From contig DAOTTQ010000057.1 in NCBI GenBank assembly GCA_034437555.1, positions 58,318 to 122,317 on the forward strand: DNA of 64,000 nt, in the 5' to 3' direction. Below, piece by piece: positions 17,056 through 25,811 of this stretch. The translations under genes were made by a program, and so were the position numbers. Under the pieces are notes generated by a model. That model saw only the letters and a program-made list of their open reading frames with translations, was not told the DNA's origin and did no database searches. How positions within the stretch are numbered: position 1 is the first letter of the stretch; each line of letters starts with the position of its first letter. This DNA comes from JANWYT01 sp034437555. GTDB taxonomy: Bacteria; Chloroflexota; Anaerolineae; Aggregatilineales; Phototrophicaceae.

Positions 17056-18312
17056 TTAATCTGTGCCTGCCAATGATGGAGCAGGGGTGGCATTTAGGCG
17101 AGGGTAAACCGTCCACCAAATGAGCATTGGCACAAGCGCGACCACCCCCGTACCTAATAAGATGGCTGTAACGGCTTGTACGCCTAAAATGTCTATCAAC
17201 GCCCCATGAATAAGCACCGTCAGAACTGTAGAAATTTCAAAGCCCATAAAGTCTAGCGAGAACATGCGCCCAAGATAGCGATTTGGGGCGGTTTTTTGTA
17301 CTAAGATGGTGCTATATGTCCAATTGACAGAGCCACCCATTGCCCTAACAAAAATGCCCACACACAACCATACCAACGTTGTAGACGCACCCATCCAAAA
17401 CCAACTGGCGGTAATGAGCAAAAAGCCGACCATCACCAAACGGCGCATGGTTTCTACGTTGCCATCGTTCCATCGGTTTATAACAAGAGGTCCGATAAAC
17501 GCGCCAAGCCCATAAACGCTATACATAATACCCAACGATAGCTCACCGCCCGTCCCCAAAATAAATACTTGGGTAGCGATGATGGTATAGAGCGTGTCCA
17601 TATTGCCGATGGTGCTACCGAGCTTGATAAAGAGCGTCCAGCGCATCATGGGGGTTTTTTGTAAGAAGCGCAAGCCATCAACAAAGCGCGTGTCATCTGT
17701 TTTTTCGTCTGTTTTGGGGGCTTCAAAGGGAACATAGCGCACCCACAAAATAATGCCACTAGCAAGTAAAAATGTTAACGCATCAAAGATAATCGCGGCT
17801 TCACGCCCAAATAATGACGAAAACGCACCGCCCAACAATGCACCTAGTGCCAGCATCACCGACCACGTAACGTTAATCAGCGTGTTGCCCCTTACAAGGT
17901 CATCGGGTTGTAACAGCGCGGGAATAATGGCAGATTGGCATGGCTCAAAGATGGCAGAAAGCGCAAACTGGATAATTGTTACCCCATAAATCAACCACAA
18001 TTGCTCTGGCGAATCGGCTAATAAGAACAAAGGCACAATGAGGGCGCGTAACAGGTTACTCCAAATCATCAGCCACTTACGGTTATAGCGGTCTATCAAT
18101 ACGCCAGCAAAGGGGCGAACAAGTAGGGGCGCAAGAAACCGCGATAGCAAGAAGAAGCTAATCGCAAGCCCGCTTCCTTCTGTAAACTGTGCGACGAGTG
18201 CCGATAATGCCACCGTATTAAACCAATCGCCAAGCAAGCTCACCACTTGGGCAATCCACAACTTGCTATATTCAGGATTACGCCTTAGCAAGCCCACATA
18301 ATCGTTCTTCAC
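17056..18312 (-). CDS. Major facilitator superfamily transporter
   Basis: A 418-residue protein with about 12 hydrophobic helices, of the MFS_3/enterobactin-exporter-like group. Seen: NPEYSKLWIAQVVSLLGDWFNTVALSALV at the N-terminus and the loop 2-3 motif RPFAGVLIDRYNRKWLMIWSNLLRA. Such proteins are usually drug, siderophore or lipid exporters; the cargo cannot be told. The start GTG at 18312 has AAAGGA 7 nt upstream, better than TTG at 18333. Divergent from uppP. Confidence 0.82.
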   Translation of the reverse strand: MKNDYVGLLRRNPEYSKLWIAQVVSLLGDWFNTVALSALVAQFTEGSGLAISFFLLSRFLAPLLVRPFAGVLIDRYNRKWLMIWSNLLRALIVPLFLLADSPEQLWLIYGVTIIQFALSAIFEPCQSAIIPALLQPDDLVRGNTLINVTWSVMLALGALLGGAFSSLFGREAAIIFDALTFLLASGIILWVRYVPFEAPKTDEKTDDTRFVDGLRFLQKTPMMRWTLFIKLGSTIGNMDTLYTIIATQVFILGTGGELSLGIMYSVYGLGAFIGPLVINRWNDGNVETMRRLVMVGFLLITASWFWMGASTTLVWLCVGIFVRAMGGSVNWTYSTILVQKTAPNRYLGRMFSLDFMGFEISTVLTVLIHGALIDILGVQAVTAILLGTGVVALVPMLIWWTVYPRLNATPAPSLAGTD

Positions 18313-18366
18313 GCTATTTTCCTTTAGTGACAATAATTTTTACACTATAGCGTAAACGAGCCAAAC

Positions 18367-18395
18367 TTGACATGACCATCTATAGCCTTTATGCT
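18367..18395 (+). promoter_or_regulatory. uppP: Predicted sigma-70-type promoter of uppP
   Basis: TTGACA (18367-18372), 17-nt spacer, TATGCT (18390-18395), 40 nt before the uppP start codon. Confidence 0.6.
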
Positions 18396-18434
18396 TTTCG
18401 CCTATTTAGCAATGTCTAAGAGGGATGGCTTTAC

Positions 18435-19259
18435 ATGGAAGAATGGATTAAGGTGGTTATTTTGGGCATTGTGGAGGGCATTACCGAGTATTTGCCCGTC
18501 TCATCCACAGGGCATCTGATTATTGCCTCTAACTTTTTAGAGTTAAAAGAGAGCTTGCGCGGTGTCTTTGAAATCTTTATCCAAATTGGTGCGGTAGTGG
18601 CAGTGATTGCCTACTATCGTGCCGAACTTTTGGCGCAAGCCACACAAGCCCGCACCAATGCAAATGTGCGTCACCTGTGGATGGCGATTGTAATTGCATT
18701 TATTCCTGCCGCGGCGATTGGCTTTTTGTTTAGTGATTGGATTGATGAGGTGCTGTTTAACCCCACCAACGTGGCGATTGCGCTCATTGTGGGGGGGGTG
18801 ATGTTTATTGCCATTGAATACTATCAAAAACGCCGTCCCATAACCGCGCCAGAATCTGACCAAAGCCTTGAAGCCCAAACGCAGAGCATTACCTTTCGGC
18901 AAGCCATTTTTATTGGGTGTTGGCAGGTATTGGCATTGTTCCCTGGCATGTCGCGTAGTGGCATGAGCATTTTGGGGGGCATGGTAGGGGGGCTAAATCG
19001 CTCGGTTGCCACACAATTCTCGTTTTATCTTGCTATTCCTACGTTGGGTCTTGCCACGCTGTACACGCTGATAAAGAACCTTGATAGCATTAGCGCGGAT
19101 GACATGGGGCTGTTGCTTTTGGGGGCGGTGATTTCGGGCATTGTGTCTTGGTTTGCTATTGCGTGGCTTTTGCGCTTCATCTCTACGCATACGTTTATTC
19201 CGTTTGGCATTTATCGCATTGTGCTAGGCGTGATTATTTTAGTGCTGATGGTTTCATAA
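18435..19259 (+). CDS. uppP: Undecaprenyl-diphosphate phosphatase UppP/BacA
   Basis: A 274-residue multi-span enzyme that removes a phosphate from undecaprenyl pyrophosphate, recycling the lipid carrier for peptidoglycan and surface glycan synthesis; it also gives bacitracin tolerance. Seen: the catalytic motif EGITEYLPVSSTGH (residues 14-27) and the second motif PGMSRSGMSILGGM near 170, both complete, and about seven hydrophobic segments. Single gene with its own promoter, followed by a damaged Uma2 gene. Confidence 0.95.
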   Translation: MEEWIKVVILGIVEGITEYLPVSSTGHLIIASNFLELKESLRGVFEIFIQIGAVVAVIAYYRAELLAQATQARTNANVRHLWMAIVIAFIPAAAIGFLFSDWIDEVLFNPTNVAIALIVGGVMFIAIEYYQKRRPITAPESDQSLEAQTQSITFRQAIFIGCWQVLALFPGMSRSGMSILGGMVGGLNRSVATQFSFYLAIPTLGLATLYTLIKNLDSISADDMGLLLLGAVISGIVSWFAIAWLLRFISTHTFIPFGIYRIVLGVIILVLMVS

Positions 19260-19270
19260 AGCGTGCTAAA
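19260..19270 (+). repeat. 11-bp direct repeat, left copy
   Basis: AGCGTGCTAAA immediately after the uppP stop; an identical copy lies at 19857-19867, so the two bracket the Uma2 gene. Could be a target-site duplication or chance. Confidence 0.4.
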
Positions 19271-19306
19271 ATAAAAACCATAGCGTAGATAGGAGGGAAG
19301 AACCCC

Positions 19307-19848
19307 ATGCTTGCTACTTCAAACCTAGCGCAAGCCTTTGATGAATGGGTGGCACAACCAGAAAGGCTTCAGGAACATTGGGAGCTGATTAACGGACAAA
19401 GGATTTATAAGATGCCCTCACATCCCAAATCGTCAGCCATTGGAGCAACGATTGCCAGCTTTATTGTGGTGTATGTGCGCCAGCACAAGCTGGGCGTTGT
19501 TACGGATGCACAGGGGGGTATCAGGTATTGAATGACCGTTACATTCCTGATGTGGGGTTTTTACGTGCAGAAAAAAAAGACAGCCCCATCATCAGTGATT
19601 ACTATGCCGTTGCTCCCAATTTAGCGGTTGAGGTAATTTCACCCACCGATAGCATGAAGCAATTGCTAAACAAGGTGTCGAATTATTTGGCAGCGGGAAC
19701 GGTGGTCTGGCTGATAGACCCCGACGACGAAACCTTAACCGTGTATGCGCCTGCACAACCCGCCAAGATATTCGGTAAGAATAGCCAATTTGTGAGTGAG
19801 GGCGTTCTTGAGGGTTTTATACTAGAGATGAGCGCGTTATTTGAATAG
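19307..19848 (+). pseudogene. Uma2 family endonuclease-like gene with a frameshift
   Basis: Two overlapping frames (19307-19531 and 19528-19848) together encode one Uma2/DUF820 protein of about 180 residues, a restriction-endonuclease-fold family common in Cyanobacteria and Chloroflexota. The first part has ELINGQRIYKMPSHPKSSAIG; the second has the nuclease core RYIPDVGFLRAEKK and NLAVEVISPTDS with PDV and EVIS...K active-site residues. The frames meet at CAGGGGGGTATCAG (G run 19513-19518); one extra G, or a -1 slip on G_GGG_GGT, would restore the gene. The first part has a perfect AGGAGG site; the second has none. Either a recent pseudogene, a sequencing error or programmed frameshifting. 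Confidence 0.8.
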
Positions 19849-19856
19849 CACAAAGT

Positions 19857-19867
19857 AGCGTGCTAAA
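19857..19867 (+). repeat. 11-bp direct repeat, right copy
   Basis: AGCGTGCTAAA, identical to 19260-19270, placed 8 nt after the Uma2 stop. Confidence 0.4.
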
Positions 19868-19887
19868 CAGGGACATTGACAGAACAC

Positions 19888-19913
19888 AAAAAGGGGCGTG
19901 AAGCCCCTTTTTT
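19888..19913. terminator. Bidirectional intrinsic terminator after Uma2 and the SH3/CARDB gene
   Basis: AAAAAGGGGC (19888-19897), GTGAA loop, GCCCCTTTTT (19903-19912) with a T-run on both strands; serves the convergent Uma2 and lipoprotein genes. Confidence 0.85.
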
Positions 19914-19941
19914 GTTTGCGTGTGTCGTGTTGCTTTATCGC

Positions 19942-21114
19942 TTAGTTATTAACGGTTACGGTAATATCGCCACGATTGTTCACTTCGCTTGTTTCGTTCA
20001 CTTGGTTGGTGGGGTCAATATCCACACGGATATTGTAAGTGCCTGCCGACGAGAACGTAATATCGCGGGTGAGTACCACACTTTGCCCTGCCTCTAAGCC
20101 CCCAACAACGCCCAATTCTAAGGGCGGTTCGTTGTTGATGGTAACGATAACGCTAAACTGACTCGCGCTGCCTTGCCCTACATTGGTAATGTTTGCCGAG
20201 TAGGTGCGAATGGCTGTGCCACCTGCTAACGAGATAGCGGTTTCGCCGAAGATATTTGTCACAATCAAATCTGGACGCTGTGGCGTAGGCGTATTCGTTG
20301 CGGTAGGGATGCGCGTGGGCGTGTTGATGACGTTGGGCGCAGTAGTGGCGGTGGGCGTGGGCGTTTGCTGTGATTCTACGGGAATACTAAAGCAATTCCC
20401 TGTAACGGTAACGAATTGTGCGCTACCACTTACCCAACCCACACGGTTATTCACGTTCACCTTGTACCATGTGTTGTCGGCAAGCCTAGACACCATCGGC
20501 GCAAGCGTGCCTGCCTGAAGTGTAGAAAGAATGTTGTCACCAGAAGTTGTAGAGGGTGTACTACGGAAATTTAGCCCTACATTGGTAAGCACACGGCACA
20601 CGCCGTCATTAGGAATAACAGGCACATTGCCCGCGCCAGAACTGCCACCACTATTCCCCGTATTAGGGAGTGGAATGGGTGTGGGGTTAGTCACGCTTTG
20701 TTCTTGGGCTGTGATTGTAATTTCTACGGGGTCACTGGCTACTGTGCCACGATACGCTAAAATGCGCAACACAATATCGCCTGCGGTGCGTGGAGTGTAA
20801 TCAAGAATAGAAGAAAGTGTCTTATCGCCTGCATTAGAAGCAGAGGACACCGTTTTAACAATAGACCCATTCGCAAAAAGCTGAACACGGGTTACACCAA
20901 CGCTGTCATTGGCAATTGCGCTCACCAAAACAGGCTGATTTATGGGAAATCTGTCGCCACCATTGGGGCTAACAATGGTAACAGTGGGAACTTGTGATGA
21001 AGGCGCGGAAACAGAAGGCGTTACAATGGATTGTGGCGTGTCTGGGCGCGTGCCTAAATTACACGCCACAAGTACCATTGCTAACAGGACAAAAATCCCG
21101 CTGCGAATGAACAT
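19942..21114 (-). CDS. Lipoprotein with Ig-like, SH3 and CARDB domains
   Basis: A 390-residue exported lipoprotein. Seen: a signal peptide with lipobox LVAC (Cys18), an Ig-like domain (about 42-135, PTVTIVSPNGGDRF...), a Gly/Ser linker, a bacterial SH3 domain (about 165-245, GLNFRSTPST and WYKVNVNNRVGWV), a Thr/Pro linker typical of Chloroflexota, and a C-terminal CARDB domain (about 285-390, DLIVTNIFGE to EVNNRGDITVTV). No enzyme motif, so it probably binds cell wall or another surface protein. It starts 6 nt after the V4R gene and likely shares its transcript. Confidence 0.85.
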   Translation of the reverse strand: MFIRSGIFVLLAMVLVACNLGTRPDTPQSIVTPSVSAPSSQVPTVTIVSPNGGDRFPINQPVLVSAIANDSVGVTRVQLFANGSIVKTVSSASNAGDKTLSSILDYTPRTAGDIVLRILAYRGTVASDPVEITITAQEQSVTNPTPIPLPNTGNSGGSSGAGNVPVIPNDGVCRVLTNVGLNFRSTPSTTSGDNILSTLQAGTLAPMVSRLADNTWYKVNVNNRVGWVSGSAQFVTVTGNCFSIPVESQQTPTPTATTAPNVINTPTRIPTATNTPTPQRPDLIVTNIFGETAISLAGGTAIRTYSANITNVGQGSASQFSVIVTINNEPPLELGVVGGLEAGQSVVLTRDITFSSAGTYNIRVDIDPTNQVNETSEVNNRGDITVTVNN

Positions 21115-21120
21115 CAGAGG

Positions 21121-21762
21121 TTATCCGCTGATGGGTTCTTTGTAGATGATATAGCGTCCCATGTCGTCGCCCTTGGCGATACAGGTATCCACATCTACTT
21201 TGAACTCACTGCCGCCAGAAACCCAGCGTAGCCCTTCCTGAAGCAAACCCTGACCTACAAAGCACACTGCGCGGTCTGTTTTTCTATCCCAGCACATAGG
21301 GCAACGTTCTAGCGTGTAGATGATTTTATCTGCGCCCTCATCATACACATTAGAAATTTGATCAGAGAACTGTGAGAATATGTTTGCCATTGCAGGAACA
21401 CCAATCTTGAGCTTTGCGTTTAAGGGAAGTACCTTAAATGCAAGGTCGCCCACGCCTGCCAACGCACCAAAGGCACGCAAGCCCTGTGCAAAGGTGGCAC
21501 GTCCCGCCCGTAATGCCAAACCACGTCCGCCACGGGGCCCATACATTTCATCTAGGGCAATGTTTAGGGCAGTGTAATCGGCAAAATCAAACTCTTTCTC
21601 AAGATTGTCTTGCGGAAAATTGCCAATCAAGTGAGCCAAGCCCGCCAGATTGAGAATCGCTTTCAAACCATTTTCCCCCATCACTTCTTGCATGGCTTCG
21701 ATGGTAATACGAGCGAATTTGTTTGGGTAATAATACCCAGCTTTTTTAATTTCGGGTGGCAT
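21121..21762 (-). CDS. V4R (4-vinyl reductase-like) domain protein
   Basis: A 213-residue soluble protein. The C-terminal part (about 145-208) shows V4R hallmarks: ERCPMCWDR, a Gly-rich turn FVGQGLLQEGLRWV and DTCIAKGDDMGRYIIYK; the N-terminal part is helical. V4R domains occur in BchJ of bacteriochlorophyll synthesis and in many proteins predicted to bind small hydrocarbons or sense ligands; no photosynthesis gene is seen here. The start at 21762 has GGAGG 8 nt upstream; the TTG at 21777 is less likely. Lies between miaB and the SH3/CARDB lipoprotein, same strand. Confidence 0.65.
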   Translation of the reverse strand: MPPEIKKAGYYYPNKFARITIEAMQEVMGENGLKAILNLAGLAHLIGNFPQDNLEKEFDFADYTALNIALDEMYGPRGGRGLALRAGRATFAQGLRAFGALAGVGDLAFKVLPLNAKLKIGVPAMANIFSQFSDQISNVYDEGADKIIYTLERCPMCWDRKTDRAVCFVGQGLLQEGLRWVSGGSEFKVDVDTCIAKGDDMGRYIIYKEPISG

Positions 21763-21920
21763 GTGCCTAGCCTCCAATCAATTCAGTACGTGGGTGCTGA
21801 TTGATAGCGTTTTGCAAAATCAGTCCGATGGATAGTAGTTAATTGAAGAACACAACAAATCCTATTTTAACGGTATAACGCACAATTGGCAAATGTTCTG
21901 TAGCCAATTGCTAAAATTGC

Positions 21921-23297
21921 TTACCCGTTAAATATGGGAATGGTCAATTCTTCGGTTTCTGTTTGTGGCAAACGTCCCTGCATTGTCCAAGGTCCCGTCC
22001 ATGTCACTTCAAGATTGACGAGCTTACCCTTGTAATTGCCTTCTGCTTCAAAGTAAACCAGCTTGTTTTGAGGCGTGCGTCCGCGCCATTTGCCCTTTTG
22101 TGACTCTTCTACAAGTACCTCTACCACTTGCCCTAAGTAGAGCGCGTTGATGTCGGCAAGTACCGCCCCTTGCATTTCGTCAATCATTTCAAAACGGCGT
22201 TTCTTTTCTTCTGGTGTTACGTCATCTACCATGCGCCGTTCACTTACCGTGTTGGGGCGTGGGCTGTATTGTGCCAAATGCACCTTATCTACTTTCAGTT
22301 CAGCCAAAATATCGTACGTTCTCATGAACTGTTCTTCGGTTTCGCCTGGGAAGCCCACGATGACATCGGTATGAATGGCAACATTAGGGACAATTTGGCG
22401 AATTTTATCAATCAGTCGGCGATAGTCATCCGACGTATAACCACGTTTCATATTGGCAAGAACGGTATCATCCCCTGCTTGGATGGGAACTTCGATGTGG
22501 GGCATAATGCGGGGCAATTCTGCCACCGTGCGAAGCAGCTTTTCCGTCATCCAGTTGGGATGGCTGGTTAAGAAGCGGATGCGGTATAAATCCTCTTCTT
22601 CTGCCACCTGATGCACCACGCGCAATAAGTCGGCAAGGTCGGGACCATCGGGAACATCTTTGCCATAGCGGTCTACAATTTGCCCCAACAACGTCACTTC
22701 TCTTACGCCCTGACGTGCCAAACTGCGGACGTGCGCGGTAATTTCACCCACGCTACGGCTACGTTCTACGCCACGCTTAAACGGAATAATGCAAAATGTG
22801 CAAGCGTGCGAACAGCCATAAACAATTGGCACATGCGCCGACACCAAGCTATTTTGCTGGCGGGTGGGCAATACAATCTCGCCATCTTGAACGGCATCAC
22901 GATGATACCGTGCTTGTGTTTCTTGGTCGCGCCATTCGCCTTCTTCTGTCCGAGACATCAAGAAGTTCACCATCGGTTCTGGCTCTGAGGGTGACATGAA
23001 AACATCAACAAACGGGAGTTTTTTACGCAATGCCAGCGGGTCTTTTACGCCCACCAAGCACCCCATCACGCCGATGATTTTATTCGGGTTTTCTTTTTTA
23101 AGGCGGCGCATAATTTGTAGGCGATTAAATGCGCGGTCTTCTGCGCTTTGGCGCACCACGCACGTATTCACCACCATAATTTCGGCTTCGTCCGCATCTT
23201 CTACCGCAGAGTGACCTAAACGTTCTAGTTCACTGGCTAGACGTTGCGAGTCTGCCGTGTTCATTTGGCAACCTAGCGTTAAAATATGATATTTCAT
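21921..23297 (-). CDS. miaB: tRNA-2-methylthio-N6-dimethylallyladenosine synthase MiaB
   Basis: A 458-residue radical SAM methylthiotransferase that adds a methylthio group to i6A37 of tRNAs reading UNN codons. Seen: the N-terminal UPF0004 domain with cysteines in LGCQMNTADSQRL, VNTCVVR and GVMGCLVG for the auxiliary Fe-S cluster; the radical SAM triad in YGCSHACTFCIIPFKRG near 155-170; and a C-terminal TRAM domain (about 375-440). All key cysteines are present. Start ATG at 23297. The V4R and lipoprotein genes lie downstream on the same strand. Confidence 0.94.
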   Translation of the reverse strand: MKYHILTLGCQMNTADSQRLASELERLGHSAVEDADEAEIMVVNTCVVRQSAEDRAFNRLQIMRRLKKENPNKIIGVMGCLVGVKDPLALRKKLPFVDVFMSPSEPEPMVNFLMSRTEEGEWRDQETQARYHRDAVQDGEIVLPTRQQNSLVSAHVPIVYGCSHACTFCIIPFKRGVERSRSVGEITAHVRSLARQGVREVTLLGQIVDRYGKDVPDGPDLADLLRVVHQVAEEEDLYRIRFLTSHPNWMTEKLLRTVAELPRIMPHIEVPIQAGDDTVLANMKRGYTSDDYRRLIDKIRQIVPNVAIHTDVIVGFPGETEEQFMRTYDILAELKVDKVHLAQYSPRPNTVSERRMVDDVTPEEKKRRFEMIDEMQGAVLADINALYLGQVVEVLVEESQKGKWRGRTPQNKLVYFEAEGNYKGKLVNLEVTWTGPWTMQGRLPQTETEELTIPIFNG

Positions 23298-23445
23298 GGT
23301 TAAATCCTATAAAAGTCTTCTCTCGTATTGTAGCGAAACGCACATAGCGCGTCAATGTAACAAGGGGCGTGTTTGCGCGTTTGTGAGTTTTACGATTGAA
23401 TTAAGGTTAAATAACCCGACAACTCAGTGAGAAAGTCTTCTTGTC

Positions 23446-24927
23446 ATGCGCCACAGTGTTTTGCTGTATAACCCCATTAGTACGTCAAAGGGCAAGCAAC
23501 GCCTGCCCATGTCGCTTTTATCTATTGCCTCTGTGATTGCCAACGATTATGACGTGCATATTTTAGACGGCAACCTTATCGACGACCCCGCCGAAGCCAT
23601 CATCCAACGCGCCAATGAAACGGGCGCAAAGCTACTGGGTGTAACGGTGATGCCGGGTCCGCAATTGCGCCAAGCGGTTGAAGTGTGCCAGCGTGTGAAA
23701 GCCCAATGCCCGCAACTGAGTATTTTGTGGGGAGGATACTTTCCTAGCAATCACTATGAAACGGTACTCAAAAGCCACTATATAGACTTCGTGATTATTG
23801 GGCAGGGCGAAACCGCGTTTAGAAAATTTGTTGATACATTCTTTATGGGCGGCAGCCTTGATGATGTGCCTTCGCTGGCATATCGTGACGATGGCATCAT
23901 CAAAGTGAGCCTTCGCGCCCCGTTTGTACCCCTCAATAATTTGCCCAAATACCCCTATGATGTCATTGATATGCCCCAATACATTGGCAAAAGTTACTTA
24001 GGCGAGCGCGTGTTGTCGCATCATAGCAGTTGGGGATGCCCCTTTAGCTGTAACTTTTGTGCGGTTGTGCCATTGGCACAAAAACGCTGGCTTGCCGAAA
24101 GTGCCGACCGCGTGCTGGATGTGATGCGCCACCTAAAGCAACGCTACAACGTGGACGGTATGGAGTTTCATGATATGGACTTCTTTGTTAATGAAGGGCG
24201 CACAGAAGCTATTGCCGATGGGATGGCAAGCCTAGATATTAACTGGTGGGGCTTGGGGCGCGTAGACACCTTGATGGGCTACAGTGACCAAACCTTTAGC
24301 AAAATGGCAAAAAGTGGCTTAAAAATGGTGTTTATGGGCGCAGAAAGTGGTAGCGATGAAACGCTAAAGCTCATGAACAAGGGCGGTAAGAGTGGTATCG
24401 AGATGACCGTTGCCATTGTGGAGCGCATGAAACGCTTTGGCATTGTGCCAGAGTTGTCGTTTGTGATGGGCAACCCCCCCGACCCGATTGCCGATGTGGA
24501 GCAAACAATTCAGTTCATCCGCAGGCTAAAAGCCATCGACCCCACGATTGAGCTGGTGCTTTATCTTTACACGCCCACCCCTCAAGAAGGCAGTACGCTC
24601 TTAGACGAAGCCGTAAAGGCGGGTTTTGCGTTCCCACAAACGCTTGAAGAATGGGCAAGCCCAGAATGGTCGCAACGTTCTTTACGCCGTGACCCGCAAA
24701 CGCCGTTCTCTAGTGACCCTGTAAGAAACAAAGTGCGTGACTTTGAAACGGTCGTCAACGCCTTTTACCCAACTGTTACCGATACACGCCTGAAGGGAAC
24801 GATGCGACGACTGCTAAATACCCTTAGCGGCTGGCGGTATCGCATGGAATTTTACCATTCGCCGTATGAATTGAAGGCATTACAACGCGTCCTTCAGTAT
24901 CGCCGCCCCGAAACTATGGGCTTTTAA
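23446..24927 (+). CDS. B12-binding domain radical SAM protein
   Basis: A 493-residue enzyme with an N-terminal cobalamin-binding Rossmann domain (about 1-140; ILWGGYFPSNHYETVL) and a radical SAM domain with C198-PFS-C202-NF-C205, followed by GMEFHDMDFFVNEGRTEAI and GAESGSDETLKLMNKGG, typical of the class B methylase/BchE-like superfamily. The B12 domain lacks the DxHxxG lower-ligand motif, so base-off His ligation is not evident. Such proteins methylate or rearrange unactivated carbons in hopanoids, lipids or natural products; the substrate is unknown. Stand-alone gene. Confidence 0.85.
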   Translation: MRHSVLLYNPISTSKGKQRLPMSLLSIASVIANDYDVHILDGNLIDDPAEAIIQRANETGAKLLGVTVMPGPQLRQAVEVCQRVKAQCPQLSILWGGYFPSNHYETVLKSHYIDFVIIGQGETAFRKFVDTFFMGGSLDDVPSLAYRDDGIIKVSLRAPFVPLNNLPKYPYDVIDMPQYIGKSYLGERVLSHHSSWGCPFSCNFCAVVPLAQKRWLAESADRVLDVMRHLKQRYNVDGMEFHDMDFFVNEGRTEAIADGMASLDINWWGLGRVDTLMGYSDQTFSKMAKSGLKMVFMGAESGSDETLKLMNKGGKSGIEMTVAIVERMKRFGIVPELSFVMGNPPDPIADVEQTIQFIRRLKAIDPTIELVLYLYTPTPQEGSTLLDEAVKAGFAFPQTLEEWASPEWSQRSLRRDPQTPFSSDPVRNKVRDFETVVNAFYPTVTDTRLKGTMRRLLNTLSGWRYRMEFYHSPYELKALQRVLQYRRPETMGF

Positions 24928-25009
24928 GCAGTATTCCCTAAAGAGCTAAAGCGCGTTATACTCATGGGTATTGTACGCAAATTCACAAATTAGGCAGGTA
25001 AAAGACGTT

Positions 25010-25666
25010 ATGTTACGCAAAATCATGATGATAATGAGTGTTGCTGTGTTTGCTGTGGCGTGTGGCACCGTGGCAGAACCCGTATTTAATGCTGTTGTAG
25101 AAGCCCCTGCGGATGGTGAAGCGGTGGCGGCAGTGGCAAGCCCAACGGTTGCGCCTGCAACGGCAACACCCGTTCCCCCTACAGCAACCCCCACACTAGA
25201 ACCGACCCTTGCCCCCACAGAAGCCCCAACCGAAGAAGCGACCGAAGCAGCCGTTAGTGGTGGTGACATTGTGATTGGTGGCGCAGATTATGGCGCAGAT
25301 GACCCCCACAAATTTGCTGTAGATAACTTTGCGGATGCGGCGCGTGGTGAAGCCCTTTTTAACCAACAATTAGAGGTGAACGAACAACAATGGGCATGTG
25401 CCACTTGCCATAGTGTTGCCGATGAAACCGTTAAAATTGGACCCAGCCAGCTAAACGTAGGGATACATGCGCTAACCCGTGTAGAGGGCGAACCCCCTTA
25501 TACGTATCTTTATAACTCTATTTTGAACCCACAAGCGTATATTGTGCCAGAATTTGTGGGTATGACACTAATGCCCCATTACGGCGAGGCTGATGGCGTG
25601 CCTGCTACACTCACCAATTCACAGGTGTATGACCTTATCAAGTATTTGCTAACGCTCCAAAACTAA
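25010..25666 (+). CDS. Class I cytochrome c lipoprotein
   Basis: A 218-residue exported electron carrier. Seen: signal peptide with lipobox FAVAC, a long Ala/Thr/Pro linker (about 45-85) that would hold the domain off the membrane, and one haem-c motif C130-ATC-H134 with downstream methionines M185 and M188 as axial ligand candidates (VGMTLMPHYG), ending in a typical C-terminal helix YDLIKYLLTLQ. It probably shuttles electrons at the outer membrane face. The start at 25010 follows an AGG site and gives a proper signal peptide; a TTG at 24971 is less likely. Confidence 0.85.
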   Translation: MLRKIMMIMSVAVFAVACGTVAEPVFNAVVEAPADGEAVAAVASPTVAPATATPVPPTATPTLEPTLAPTEAPTEEATEAAVSGGDIVIGGADYGADDPHKFAVDNFADAARGEALFNQQLEVNEQQWACATCHSVADETVKIGPSQLNVGIHALTRVEGEPPYTYLYNSILNPQAYIVPEFVGMTLMPHYGEADGVPATLTNSQVYDLIKYLLTLQN

Positions 25667-25733
25667 ACCCTATCGGATGTACCTCTGGCGCGTTGGCGAA
25701 AAACCCCGATGCACGCGACAATCTATAAAAATC

Positions 25734-25753
25734 GGACACCCAGAAGGGTGTCC
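25734..25753. terminator. Hairpin after the cytochrome c gene
   Basis: GGACACCC (25734-25741), AGAA tetraloop, GGGTGTCC (25746-25753), preceded by an A-rich stretch; lies between convergent cytochrome and histidine kinase genes. Confidence 0.65.
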
Positions 25754-25778
25754 CATACGAATGCGTTATTTTATGGTG

Positions 25779-25804
25779 TGTAAGGGCGCACCCGTAGGGT
25801 CGCC
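25779..25804. repeat. GTAGGGGCGCACC element, copy 2
   Basis: TGTAAGGGCGCACC matches copy 1 (3361-3374) at 13 of 14 positions and continues into a hairpin GGCGCACCC-GTA-GGGTCGCC with a one-base bulge, 8 nt from the histidine kinase stop. Confidence 0.55.
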
Positions 25805-25811
25805 TTCTTTC

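Noticed and set aside
19876..20097. Plus-strand ORF over the terminator and lipoprotein 3' end
   Set aside because: It covers the intrinsic terminator and the antisense of the CARDB domain; no coding signal.
24946..25269. Minus-strand ORF rich in Ala/Gly/Val opposite the cytochrome c gene
   Set aside because: It is the shadow of the Thr/Pro/Ala linker of the cytochrome lipoprotein; low complexity and no ribosome site.
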